From: Streptomyces sp. CB00455
Lineage (GTDB): Bacteria; Actinomycetota; Actinomycetes; Streptomycetales; Streptomycetaceae
NCBI RefSeq assembly: GCF_001905445.1
Contig: NZ_LIVQ01000004.1
Coordinates: 129,462 to 193,461 of the forward strand
Direction: 5' to 3'
DNA length: 64,000 bases
Part shown: positions 34,265 through 42,981 of the stretch, one piece after another
Position numbering within the stretch: position 1 is the stretch's first letter
Layout: every line of letters begins with the position of its first letter
The notes under the pieces: generated by a model
Databases searched by the model: none
What the model saw: the letters and a program-made list of their open reading frames with translations, nothing else
Told to the model about the DNA's origin: nothing
Translations under genes and position numbers: made by a program

Positions 34265-34341
34265 TCCACAGGGCGGATCACGCGTTTGCCGTCAAAACCC
34301 ATCCAAACAGCTGTGGACAAGTCCCCCTTGCCTGTGGGCAA
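34262..34341. promoter_or_regulatory. Second group of DnaA-box-like 9-mers
   Basis: TAGTCCACA (34262-34270, plus, one mismatch, overlapping the merR stop), TTGTCCACA (34312-34320, minus, perfect) and TTGCCCACA (34333-34341, minus, one mismatch). The three lie within 80 bases in the spacer between the convergent merR and aquaporin genes, where no promoter is expected. Confidence 0.55.
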
Positions 34342-34418
34342 CCGGGGGTGCCGTCTCACCGGATGGTCTCGCAGTACGCCTTGACGAAGGCCACGCCGTC
34401 CACCGGCCCCAGTCCCGG

Positions 34419-35132
34419 TCACGGCTCCCGCGGCGCGGCGTCCGCGGCGCGGGAGGTCCCGTACAGCAGGGAGGTGAGGGCGAGACCCAGGATCCCGCCG
34501 ATCAGCTGCGCCGCAACGAAACCAGGGAGGGAGCGCGGCGCGATGCCCGTGAAGGAGTCGCTGAAACTGCGTCCGATGGTGCCGGCCGGGTTGGCGAAGG
34601 AGCCCGAGGAAGTGAACCAGATCGCGGCGGCCACATATGCGGCGACCGCGGCCGGGACGAGCTTCGGGCGCCCGATGCGTCCCAGGCCCTGGATCACGAG
34701 GACGAGCCCGGCGGTGGCGACGACCTCGCCGGCGAGCAGGTGGCCGCCGTCGCGGACTTGCGTGGCGAAGGTGCCGGGGATACGGCCGAACATGGCTTCC
34801 GCGAGGACGGCGCCACCGACGGCCCCGGCCGTCTGGGCAGCGGTGTAGACGCACGCCTCACGGCCTTCGAGCCCCTCCCCGCCGGTGCGCCGAACCCACC
34901 AGGCGGTGAGCGTGACCACCGGGTTGAGGTGGGCTCCGGACACCGGCCCGAAGAGGGTGATGATCAACCCGAGACCGATGGCGGAGGCGAGCGAGTTGGC
35001 GACGAGGGCGACACCGGTGTCGGAGCTCAGCTCGGCGGCCTGGATCCCGGAGCCGATCACGACCACCAGCAGACCCGCGGTGCCGATCAGTTCGGCGACC
35101 GCACGGCGCGGCAGAGACGTACGGGCTGTCAT
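34419..35132 (-). CDS. MIP family aquaporin / glycerol-type channel
   Basis: 237 residues, ATG at 35132 behind GGGGGAGG. Six transmembrane helices with two half-helix loops carrying the NPA-type boxes: GAHLNPVVTL (NPV) and GSFANPAGTIG (NPA). Residues around the pore are small, compatible with water, glycerol or metalloid transport. Similar proteins occur in ars operons, but no arsenic gene is next to it here. In-frame codons continue for 20 residues past its stop (34356-34418), which may be a remnant. Confidence 0.85.
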   Translation of the reverse strand: MTARTSLPRRAVAELIGTAGLLVVVIGSGIQAAELSSDTGVALVANSLASAIGLGLIITLFGPVSGAHLNPVVTLTAWWVRRTGGEGLEGREACVYTAAQTAGAVGGAVLAEAMFGRIPGTFATQVRDGGHLLAGEVVATAGLVLVIQGLGRIGRPKLVPAAVAAYVAAAIWFTSSGSFANPAGTIGRSFSDSFTGIAPRSLPGFVAAQLIGGILGLALTSLLYGTSRAADAAPREP

Positions 35133-35265
35133 GGTTCCTCCCCCTGGGCTGACGTCACAGCGGAAAATGTATTCCGTATCCCGGAAAGGGGATAGAGGGT
35201 GTCCACGATCGGCGGGCACGGGAAAATCACTGCCGGCCGACCGCCCGACGGGGCACGCTGGACCC

Positions 35266-35805
35266 ATGGATGAAAGACGCACCGTAAAGGTGTCCAGATA
35301 CGTCTCGAAACACCTGCGGCACCAGCCGGAACGCATCGGACTGCTGCTCGACCCGAACGGCTGGGTGGAGATCGACGACCTGCTGCGCGCCGCCGCCTCG
35401 CATGGTTTCGCCTTCAGCCGCGCCGAGCTCGACCATGTGGTGGCCGCCAACGACAAGCAGCGGTTCGCCGTCTCCGGCACCCGGATCCGGGCCAGCCAGG
35501 GGCACACCGTGGCCGTGGACCTGGACCTCCCGGAGGCGGAGCCGCCCGCGTACCTGTACCACGGCACTGTCGCCGCCGCGCTGGACGCGATCCGCGCCGA
35601 GGGGCTCCGCCCGATGGCCCGCCACCACGTGCACCTGTCACCCGACCGCGAGACCGCCACCCGGGTCGGCGCCCGCCGCGGCCGGCCCGTCATCCTGAGC
35701 GTGGACGCGGCGGCCATGCGCGCCGCCGGACACGTCTTCCGGATCAGCGCCAACGGAGTGTGGCTGGTGGACGCCGTACCGCCGCGGTTCCTGCGCTTCT
35801 CGTAA
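35266..35805 (+). CDS. kptA: RNA 2'-phosphotransferase (Tpt1/KptA family)
   Basis: 179 residues, ATG at 35266. The fold is recognisable: RYVSKHLRHQPERIGLLLD (Arg and His of the RNA-binding lobe), QRFAVSGTRIRASQGHT, PAYLYHGTVAAAL (the H-x-T of the NAD-binding lobe), MARHHVHLSPD and RGRPVILSVD. The yeast enzyme removes the 2'-phosphate from spliced tRNA using NAD. Bacteria lack that splicing pathway, so the natural substrate of KptA is unknown. It stands alone between an aquaporin gene and the HSP90-TPR pair. Confidence 0.9.
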   Translation: MDERRTVKVSRYVSKHLRHQPERIGLLLDPNGWVEIDDLLRAAASHGFAFSRAELDHVVAANDKQRFAVSGTRIRASQGHTVAVDLDLPEAEPPAYLYHGTVAAALDAIRAEGLRPMARHHVHLSPDRETATRVGARRGRPVILSVDAAAMRAAGHVFRISANGVWLVDAVPPRFLRFS

Positions 35806-35979
35806 GTCTGCTCCCGCTCCTTCCACAGCGCCTGCCCGGCGCCTGCCGGCACGTCCGCACGCGGGAATTCACCCATGAATTGTCGGACCATCCCCCTAAT
35901 CTGTTCCCACTCCGGGATCCGTGAGGGGGGGACCTCGCGATCGCCGAACCATTCCCGTATGCACGCGAGGTGACGCCCC

Positions 35980-37812
35980 ATGACGTCCACACCCCACAGC
36001 TTCCAGGTCGATCTGCGCGGCCTGGTCGACCTGCTCTCCCACCACCTCTACTCCAGCCCCCGCGTCTACGTACGCGAACTCCTCCAGAACGCCGTGGACG
36101 CCGTCACCGCCCGCCAGGCCCTCGATCCGGAGGCGGAGATCCGCATCCGGCTGTCCGCGTCCGGCGGCCGCGTGACCATCGAGGACAGCGGCATCGGCCT
36201 GACCGCCGACGAGGCCCACTCCCTCCTCGCCACCATCGGACGCAGCTCCAAGCGCGGTGGCGAGCACGGCCTGGAGGCCACCCGGAGGGAGTTCCTCGGC
36301 CAGTTCGGCATCGGACTGCTCGCGTGCTTCGTCGTGGCCCGCCGCATCCGCGTCGTCACCCGCTCCGCCCGCGACCCCCGGGCCGCACCCGTCGAATGGC
36401 TGGCCACGGACGACGGCTCGTACACCGTCCGCGAGCTGCCCCACGACGCCCGCACGCAGCCCGGCACCACCGTCGTCCTGGAGGCCAGGCCGGGCGCCGC
36501 CGAGTGGACCGTCCCCGCCAAGGTCGAGGAACTGGCCCGCGATTACGGCTCCCTGCTGCCCTACGACATCACCTTCGACGAGGGTGAGGGAGAGGCGCCG
36601 CGCTCCCTCACCGATCTCCCCGCCGTGTGGGACCGGTCCTTCCCCACCCCGGCCAGCCGGCGCGTCGCACTCGCCGGACACTGCAGTCGGCTGTTCGGCT
36701 TCACCCCGCTCGACAGCATCGACCTGGACCTGCCGGTCGCGGGGGTGCGCGGAGTGGCGTACGTGCTTCCCGAACCGACCAGCCCCGCCCACCGGGCCGG
36801 GCACCGCGTCCACCTCAAGGGCATGCTGCTGACCGACCGGGCCGACACCCTGCTGCCGGACTGGGCGTTCTTCGTCCGCGCCGTCCTCGACACGGACACG
36901 CTGCGTCCCACCGCTTCCCGCGAGAACCTCTACGAAGACGAGACCCTGGCCGCCGTACGGGACGCCCTGGGCGCCCGCATCCGCGGCTGGCTCGCGAAAC
37001 TCGCGGCGAGCGACCCGGAGCGGCTGGCCGCCTTCCTGCGCGTCCACCACCTCGGCGTGAAGTCCATGGCCCGCCACGACTCCGAGTTGCTCGGCCTGAT
37101 GCTGCCGTGGCTGCCGTTCGAGACGAGCGACGGCCCGATGAGCCTGGAGCAGTTCGCGGCGGCCCACACCGACCTCCACTTCACGCGCACGGTCGAGGAG
37201 TTCCGCCAGATCGCACCGATCGCCGCCGCCCATGGTCTCGGCGTCATCAACGCGGGCTACACCTACGACGCGGACCTGCTGGAGCTGCTGCCTTCCGTAC
37301 GGCCCGAGCTGAAGGTCACCGAGCTGGACGCCGGGGCGGTCACCGAACGGCTCGACCCGGTGACCACGGCCGCCGAGCTGGAACTCGCCCCCTTCCTGGC
37401 CACCGCGCGCACCCGGCTGGAACCCCAGAGCTGCGACGTGGTGCTACGGGCGTTCCAACCCGTCGCCGTCCCCGCCCTCTACCTCGACGACCGGCAGGCC
37501 CGGCAGGAACGGGACCGGACCGCGGCGCTGGAGAGCGCCGATTCCCTGTGGAGCGGCATCCTCGGCGCGCTGCGCGGTTCCGCGCCCCGCGCCCGCCTGG
37601 TCCTCAACCACAACAACCCGCTGATCCGGCGGATCTCCGCCCTCTCCGACGAGGCACTGACCGGCACCGCGATCGAATCGCTCTACGGGCAGGCACTGCT
37701 GATGTCCCAGCGTCCGCTGCGTCCCGCCGATTCCACCCTGCTCAACCGGGCCTTCCTGGGGCTCCTGGAATGGGCGACCCACTCCACCGACACCCAGGAG
37801 GACCCGAAGTGA
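35980..37812 (+). CDS. HSP90 family protein (divergent HtpG-like chaperone)
   Basis: 610 residues, ATG at 35980. The GHKL ATPase is intact: VRELLQNAVDAV contains the catalytic Glu33, Asn37 and Asp40, and IEDSGIGLTADEAHSLL contains the ATP-binding Asp69. LGQFGIGLLACF is the lid glycine motif. The middle domain has RPTASRENLYED with the HSP90-type catalytic Arg. Identity to ordinary HtpG is low, and the C-terminal dimer domain is divergent and ends STDTQEDPK rather than MEEVD. Its stop overlaps the start of a large TPR gene, so the two are made together. Confidence 0.85.
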   Translation: MTSTPHSFQVDLRGLVDLLSHHLYSSPRVYVRELLQNAVDAVTARQALDPEAEIRIRLSASGGRVTIEDSGIGLTADEAHSLLATIGRSSKRGGEHGLEATRREFLGQFGIGLLACFVVARRIRVVTRSARDPRAAPVEWLATDDGSYTVRELPHDARTQPGTTVVLEARPGAAEWTVPAKVEELARDYGSLLPYDITFDEGEGEAPRSLTDLPAVWDRSFPTPASRRVALAGHCSRLFGFTPLDSIDLDLPVAGVRGVAYVLPEPTSPAHRAGHRVHLKGMLLTDRADTLLPDWAFFVRAVLDTDTLRPTASRENLYEDETLAAVRDALGARIRGWLAKLAASDPERLAAFLRVHHLGVKSMARHDSELLGLMLPWLPFETSDGPMSLEQFAAAHTDLHFTRTVEEFRQIAPIAAAHGLGVINAGYTYDADLLELLPSVRPELKVTELDAGAVTERLDPVTTAAELELAPFLATARTRLEPQSCDVVLRAFQPVAVPALYLDDRQARQERDRTAALESADSLWSGILGALRGSAPRARLVLNHNNPLIRRISALSDEALTGTAIESLYGQALLMSQRPLRPADSTLLNRAFLGLLEWATHSTDTQEDPK

Positions 37813-40800
37813 CGACGCTGACGCGCCAGGAGATCGAGCAGGCACTGGCGGAGAACCGCGCTTCGCCCAACGGCGCGGCGCGCAACGCCCACGCCGAGGC
37901 GCTGGCCGGCGCTGCCGAGACGAGCGGCGATCCGGCCCTGTTCCGTGAGGCCCTGGACAATCTGATCAAGGCCTATCTGTACAGCTCCGAGTCCTCCAAG
38001 CTGCTCGTGCCCTTCGCCCGGCTGCTCCAGGAGTACGACAAGGACCCCGCAGCCTTCTCCGAATGGGAGGCACACTCGCTGTTCTGGCAGTTCAAGTGGG
38101 TGTCCACGGCCATCGCCGACTCCCCCGGGGTCCCCCTGGCATCGGCGACGGGCTGGCTCGACGAGATGGAGCGGCGCTACCGGATCGCGGGCTACAGCGA
38201 ACGGCCTGTCCGCGAGGCCGAGCTGTGGCTCGCGGACACGACGGGCGACGACGAGCGCGCCCACCGTGCCTACGAGCGGTGGCTGGCGGCGGAGCGCGAC
38301 GACATGAGTGACTGCCACGCCTGCGAACTCAACGGCCAGGGCCAGTACGCCGTCCTGCGCGGCGACGACGCGGAAGCCCTGGAGGTCTGGAAGCCCGTGC
38401 TGGCCGGCGAGCGGACCTGCGCCGAGGAACCGCACCGGGTGCTGGCCACATCCCTGCTGCCGCTGCTGCGGGTCGGCCGCACCGACGAGGCCCGGTCGAA
38501 CCACCTGCGCGGCTACCGCATGGCCCGGGGGAACGAGAGCCTGCTGCCGACGGTCGGCAAACACATCGAATTCTGCGCACTCACCGGCAACGAGTCCCGT
38601 GGCCTGGAGATCCTCGCCGAACACGCCTCGCACGTCGGGCCGCTCGCCAACCTCGACGACCGGCTGGCCTTCCACGGCGGCATCCTCGTCCTGCTGCGCC
38701 GCCTGACGGACCTGGGTCACGGCCGGAGCCCTGCCGTTCCCTACGACGGCACCCCCCGCACCGTCGGCGAGCTGTACGAGGTCCTGCGGGCGGGCGTGCT
38801 CGACATCGCCGGGCAGTTCGATGCCCGCAACGGAACCACCCGCGTCTCGGAGCGGCTCCTGGCACGGATCGGGCGGCAGCCGCTGGTCACCCACCTGCCG
38901 CTCGGGGTGCGCAGTGCATCCCTCGCCCGGCCCGGACAACCGGCGGGTCCCATCGTGCCCGCCGCGCCCGTGCAGGCGGCTCCCGGCGACTTCGCCGACC
39001 TGGTGGAGCGGGCCAGGACCGCCCGGCACCTGGGTCACCCGCACGCCGACGACTTGTGGGCCGAGGTGTCCCTACGGACGGACGCCCGGTCGCAGCCCGA
39101 TCCGCTCCTGGCCGCCGACCTGGCGGACCGCCGGGCGCTGGCCGCCGCGCGGAGCGGGGCCAAGGACGCCCCCGAGCTGCTGGTAGCGGTACGCGAGGCT
39201 TACCGGGCGCTCGGACGGCAGGAACGCGCGGCGCTTGCGGAGCTGCGGCTGGCGAGCGTGGCCGCGCAGTCCGGAGCGGAGCCCGCCGAGATCCGGAGGC
39301 TGCTGGCGGTGGCGGTGCGCGCCGCGGAGGCGCTCGACCCCGCCGAACCGCTGCGGGCCCGCCGGATCGCGCTCGCGGAACTGTCTGCGATTCGTGTGGA
39401 GTCATACCTTCGGTCGGCGCAGTCCACACCCGATGACGGCGCGCACGGGCACCACCACACCGGCGGCCACGGGCACGACGAACTCGCCGCCGAGCTGACC
39501 GCTTTCACTGCCGCCTACCAGGACACATGCGCCGACTTGGCGGCGGAGGCCGAGGAGATGCTGGGCCGGGTCGCGCTGTCCCAGGGCGACCCGGAGCGGG
39601 CGGTGACGCTGTTCGCGGCAGCCGCGGCGCGGGCGGTCGCCGCGGGCCGGCCGTGGCAGGCGGTGGACCCGCTGGTCCTGCGGGCGGGGGTGCTGAAGTC
39701 GCTGGATCGGCCCGAGGAGGCGCAGGAAGCGGCGCGTTCCGCTCTGGAGCACAGCGCCGAGGTGACCGACTCCGAGGCGCAGGGCGTCGTACGCCTGACC
39801 CTCGCGGATCTCCTGGTGCGCCGGGGGGACGCCGCGCAGGAGGCAGCCGGGCACGCACTGGCGGGTGCCCACTGGTTCGACCAGGCCGGACTCTCCGCCG
39901 ACGGCGGGGCGCAGGCCCGGCTGCTGCTGGCCCGGGCGTACGCCCAGGACGGCCGGGCAGCCGAGGCCGCCGAGGTGCTGCAGTCGGCGCTGCCGGATCT
40001 GCTGGAGCACGGCGAGGAGCAGGCCGTCTTCGCCCGCGAGTTCCTCGGTGATCTGCTGCGGCAGTTGCACGATCTGCGGCCGGCGGCGGAGCAGTACCTG
40101 CTGGCGGCGGAGGCGGCCAAGGACTGGGAGGATTCACGGCCCCAGGCGAGCCTCGCGCAGTCGGCCGCCGACGCCCTGTCCGACGCGGGGCTCGCCGTGG
40201 AAGCGGTGGCCGCCTACGAGCGGGCTCTGGAACTGCACCGTCTGACCGGTCAGGCCCCGGTCGCCGAGGTGCGCGTCCTGCGTTCCCTGGCCTGGCTGGG
40301 GCTGCGCGAGGAGGTCACCGACGCGGCCGTGGCGCGCGCCCGGGCCCTGATGGGCGAGGCTGCCGGTGTGCTGGAAAGCGCCTTGGCGGCGGAACCCGGT
40401 TCACCCGGGCTACGGGCCGAACTCGCCCAGACCTGGCACCAGCTGGCGCAGGTGCTCGACCGGCGCGTCAGCGCGGAGGGGGAGCGCGACGACAGCGAGG
40501 ACACCAACAGCAGGGATGACAGCGGCGAGGCCGAGGGCCTCCGGGCGGACGGACCCGGCGACGCTTCGGCTCCGGCGACCCGGCCGCTGAGCGGGGCGGA
40601 GATCGATGCCCTACGCCTGGAAGAGATCGCCCTGTGGGACCGGGCCGCGGCCGCTTACGCCGAACTCGGCCCGGACCATCTCCGGGACTGGTTCCAGTGC
40701 GTGAACAACGCCGCCTGGACGGAGCAGGAGCGGGGCCGGGGGGACGCCGGCGTCGCGCGGGTCTCGACCCTGATGGACGAGGTCAAGGCACTGCCGGAAA

Positions 40801-40862
40801 GCGCCGTCCCCGATTGGCTCCTGCCTTCCGCCGAGCGCCTCATCGGGCAGCTGACGGCCTGA
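37809..40862 (+). CDS. Large tetratricopeptide-like protein partnered with HSP90
   Basis: 1,017 residues, GTG at 37809 overlapping the HSP90 stop (GTGA). Almost wholly alpha-helical, with many degenerate 34-residue TPR-type units (e.g. GDPERAVTLFAAAAARAVAA; GRAAEAAEVLQSALPDLLEH; GLAVEAVAAYERALELHRLT). A His-rich insert GAHGHHHTGGHGHDE sits near residue 545 and an acidic/disordered segment near 880-920. No enzyme motif or signal is seen. TPR proteins are classical HSP90 co-chaperones in eukaryotes; a bacterial equivalent is the natural inference here. It is convergent with the next gene. Confidence 0.75.
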   Translation: MTTLTRQEIEQALAENRASPNGAARNAHAEALAGAAETSGDPALFREALDNLIKAYLYSSESSKLLVPFARLLQEYDKDPAAFSEWEAHSLFWQFKWVSTAIADSPGVPLASATGWLDEMERRYRIAGYSERPVREAELWLADTTGDDERAHRAYERWLAAERDDMSDCHACELNGQGQYAVLRGDDAEALEVWKPVLAGERTCAEEPHRVLATSLLPLLRVGRTDEARSNHLRGYRMARGNESLLPTVGKHIEFCALTGNESRGLEILAEHASHVGPLANLDDRLAFHGGILVLLRRLTDLGHGRSPAVPYDGTPRTVGELYEVLRAGVLDIAGQFDARNGTTRVSERLLARIGRQPLVTHLPLGVRSASLARPGQPAGPIVPAAPVQAAPGDFADLVERARTARHLGHPHADDLWAEVSLRTDARSQPDPLLAADLADRRALAAARSGAKDAPELLVAVREAYRALGRQERAALAELRLASVAAQSGAEPAEIRRLLAVAVRAAEALDPAEPLRARRIALAELSAIRVESYLRSAQSTPDDGAHGHHHTGGHGHDELAAELTAFTAAYQDTCADLAAEAEEMLGRVALSQGDPERAVTLFAAAAARAVAAGRPWQAVDPLVLRAGVLKSLDRPEEAQEAARSALEHSAEVTDSEAQGVVRLTLADLLVRRGDAAQEAAGHALAGAHWFDQAGLSADGGAQARLLLARAYAQDGRAAEAAEVLQSALPDLLEHGEEQAVFAREFLGDLLRQLHDLRPAAEQYLLAAEAAKDWEDSRPQASLAQSAADALSDAGLAVEAVAAYERALELHRLTGQAPVAEVRVLRSLAWLGLREEVTDAAVARARALMGEAAGVLESALAAEPGSPGLRAELAQTWHQLAQVLDRRVSAEGERDDSEDTNSRDDSGEAEGLRADGPGDASAPATRPLSGAEIDALRLEEIALWDRAAAAYAELGPDHLRDWFQCVNNAAWTEQERGRGDAGVARVSTLMDEVKALPESAVPDWLLPSAERLIGQLTA

Positions 40863-40912
40863 GCCCGTTGCCCGGGTGCTCGCCGCAGGCCGTCATCACA
40901 AGGCCGTCCCGT

Positions 40913-40977
40913 CCCGCAGGGCCGTCATCGCAGGGCCGTCATCGCTGCGGCAGCGGTGGCGGCGACGGCCCTGCGGG
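40913..40977. terminator. Terminator hairpin between convergent genes
   Basis: CCCGCAGGGCCGTC (40913-40926) pairs with GACGGCCCTGCGGG (40964-40977). The interval also contains a tandem 14-bp duplication CAGGGCCGTCATCG (40917-40930 and 40931-40944), so two registers of the left arm are possible. It can end both the TPR and the LLM oxidoreductase transcripts. Confidence 0.7.
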
Positions 40978-40982
40978 CCGGA

Positions 40983-41888
40983 TCAGCCGGTGATCTGGGC
41001 CAGGCCCTCGGTGGCGATCTCCTCGAAGACCGACTGGTCCGCGGCGAAGTCGGAGGCGGGGATCGGCGCGTGGATCACCAGCTCGGTGAAGCCCAGCTCC
41101 CGGTGGCGGCCGGCGAAGTCGACGAACGCGTCCACGGACTCCAGCAGGGCACCGCGCTCGGGTGTGAAACCGGTGAGCAGGATCTTCTCCATCGGCGCGG
41201 CCTCCCGGCCGAGCTCCGCGCAGGCCGCCTCCAGCCGTCCGAGCTGCCCTCGCAGGGCTTCCCGTGACTGTTCGGGCGTGCCGTCCTCGAAGAGCTTCGG
41301 GTCACCCGTCGTCACCCATGCCTGACCGTGCCGGGCGGCGAGCCGCAGGCCGCGCGGACCCGTCGCGGCGACCGCGAAGGGCAGGCGGGGTCGCTGCACG
41401 CACCCGGGGATGTCGCGGGCCTCGACGGCGGAGTAGAAAGTGCCCTGCTCGGTGACCGCGTCCTCGGTCAGCAGCCGGTCCAGGAGCGGTACGAATTCGG
41501 CGAAACGGTCGGCCCGCTCGCGCGGCGTCCAGGGCTCCTGGCCCAGCGTCGTCGCATCGAAGCCGTTGCCACCCGCGCCGATGCCGAGGGTGATGCGCCC
41601 GTTGGAGACGTCGTCCAGCGTGATGAGCTCCTTGGCCAGGGTCACCGGGTGCCGGAAGTTCGGCGAGGTCACCAGCGTTCCCAGGCGCATCCGCTCGGTC
41701 ACCGCGGCCGCAGCGGTCAGGGTGGGAACCGCGCCGAACCACGGGCCATCGCGGAAGGCCCGCCAGGACAGATGGTCGTAGGTGTAAGCGGTGTGGAAAC
41801 CGAGCTGCTCGGCCCGTACCCACTGGTCGCGACCTCCTTCGTGCCATCGACGTACCGGAAGGATCACCGTGCTCAGACGCAGACTCAT
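40983..41888 (-). CDS. LLM class F420-dependent oxidoreductase
   Basis: 301 residues, ATG at 41888. Luciferase-like TIM barrel: MSLRLSTVILPVRRW start, HTAYTYDHLSW, RMRLGTLVTSPNFRHPVTLA and LGIGAGGNGFDATTLG are typical of F420-binding members. The type is common in actinobacteria and reduces or oxidises diverse substrates with F420; the substrate is not predictable. It diverges from a HAD phosphatase gene across about 140 bases that hold two parS sites. Confidence 0.85.
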   Translation of the reverse strand: MSLRLSTVILPVRRWHEGGRDQWVRAEQLGFHTAYTYDHLSWRAFRDGPWFGAVPTLTAAAAVTERMRLGTLVTSPNFRHPVTLAKELITLDDVSNGRITLGIGAGGNGFDATTLGQEPWTPRERADRFAEFVPLLDRLLTEDAVTEQGTFYSAVEARDIPGCVQRPRLPFAVAATGPRGLRLAARHGQAWVTTGDPKLFEDGTPEQSREALRGQLGRLEAACAELGREAAPMEKILLTGFTPERGALLESVDAFVDFAGRHRELGFTELVIHAPIPASDFAADQSVFEEIATEGLAQITG

Positions 41889-41912
41889 GCGATCGAGCCT
41901 ACGGCGGGCCGG

Positions 41913-41928
41913 TGTTTCACGTGAAACA
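41913..41928. other. parS: parS site (perfect, in a 24-bp palindrome)
   Basis: TGTTTCACGTGAAACA extended by CCGG on both sides to a 24-bp perfect palindrome (41909-41932). It lies in the divergent intergenic region, 24 bases upstream of the LLM oxidoreductase start. Confidence 0.92.
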
Positions 41929-41942
41929 CCGGACCCGCGCGA

Positions 41943-41958
41943 TGTTTCACGTGAAACG
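41943..41958. other. parS: parS site (one mismatch)
   Basis: TGTTTCACGTGAAACG; last base departs from consensus. It starts 14 bases after the preceding parS, in the same intergenic region. Confidence 0.85.
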
Positions 41959-42027
41959 CCGGCGCCGTCGGACCCGGCGGCAGAGCCCTGGTCCGGCCGG
42001 CCTCGAACGATGGGCGAAGATGGAGCC

Positions 42028-42897
42028 GTGACCTCGGCTCCCCAGCGCCCGGACGGGCCAACCCCCACCCCCCGGCTCATCGCCACCGACCTCGACGGCA
42101 CCCTCCTGCGCGACGACAAGTCCGTATCGCGCCGTACCGTCGCCGCTCTCGCCGCCGCCGAGGAGGCCGGGATCGAGGTCTTCTTCGTCACCGGGCGCCC
42201 GGCTCGCTGGATGGGTGTGGTCAGCGACCACGTCCACGGCCACGGTCTCGCGATCTGCGCCAATGGGGCGGCGGTCGTCGACCTGCACGCGGGAGAGGAG
42301 TTCGTGCGGGTCAGAGCTCTGCCCCGGGATGCGGCCCTCACCGTCGTGCACGCCCTGCGCGCCGCCGCACCGGGCACTTCCTTCGCCGTGGAGCTGACCA
42401 CGGGCATCAACTACGAGCCGATCTATCCGCCGTTCTTCCAGGACCCGGACGCGAAAGTCGCCACCGCCGAGAAGCTGCTGCAGGAGGACGCGGACGAGAG
42501 CGCCGCGCCGGTGCTCAAGCTGCTCGCGCACCACGAGGAGCTGGCTCCGGACGACTTCCTGGCAGTGGCCCGAACCGCCGCGAGCGAGTACGCCTCGATC
42601 ACCCGCTCCAGCCCGACCGCCCTGCTGGAGATCAGCGGACACGGCGTTTCCAAAGCCAGCACCCTGGCGATGTGCTGCGCCGAGCGCGGGATCTCTCCCG
42701 CCGAGGTCGTCGCTTTCGGGGACATGCCGAACGACGTGGAGATGCTCAGCTGGGCGGGCACGTCCTACGCCATGGACAACGCCCACCCCGATGTGATCGC
42801 AGCCGCATCCGGCCGGACGACCGCCAACAACGAGGACGGGGTGGCCGTCGTCATCGAGCGGATGGTGGCCGACCGCATCGCTCAGCGCCGGCTCTGA
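42028..42897 (+). CDS. HAD superfamily phosphatase, Cof type
   Basis: 289 residues, GTG at 42028; ATG at 42010 is an alternative start. Motif I LIATDLDGTLLRDDKS, motif II FFVTGRPARWMG, motif III Lys in GVSKASTLAMCCAERG and motif IV VAFGDMPNDVEMLSW are intact with a IIB-type cap. Paralogue of the serS-linked HAD at 24828-25640. The open frame extends upstream through both parS sites (VSRET peptides), but no good start exists there. Confidence 0.87.
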   Translation: MTSAPQRPDGPTPTPRLIATDLDGTLLRDDKSVSRRTVAALAAAEEAGIEVFFVTGRPARWMGVVSDHVHGHGLAICANGAAVVDLHAGEEFVRVRALPRDAALTVVHALRAAAPGTSFAVELTTGINYEPIYPPFFQDPDAKVATAEKLLQEDADESAAPVLKLLAHHEELAPDDFLAVARTAASEYASITRSSPTALLEISGHGVSKASTLAMCCAERGISPAEVVAFGDMPNDVEMLSWAGTSYAMDNAHPDVIAAASGRTTANNEDGVAVVIERMVADRIAQRRL

Positions 42898-42898
42898 A

Positions 42899-42970
42899 CC
42901 CCGTCTCTGAATTCGGGCCCTTCTCTGAACTCGGCTCCGTCTCGGAACTCGGCCCGGTCTCTGGATCCGG
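42899..42970. repeat. Imperfect 18-bp tandem repeat, four copies
   Basis: Four units related to NNCCGTCTCTGAACTCGG at about 42899-42916, 42917-42934, 42935-42952 and 42953-42970. They fill the gap between the stops of the convergent HAD and histidine kinase genes. Period 18 would keep any reading frame open (SELGPV-like or RDGAEF-like hexapeptides), but neither gene includes it. Confidence 0.7.
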
Positions 42971-42981
42971 CCCCCAGCCCC

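Noticed and set aside
36627..37808. Upstream extension of the TPR protein into the HSP90 gene
   Set aside because: Out of frame with HSP90, Arg/Pro-rich; the GTG overlapping the HSP90 stop is the natural coupled start.
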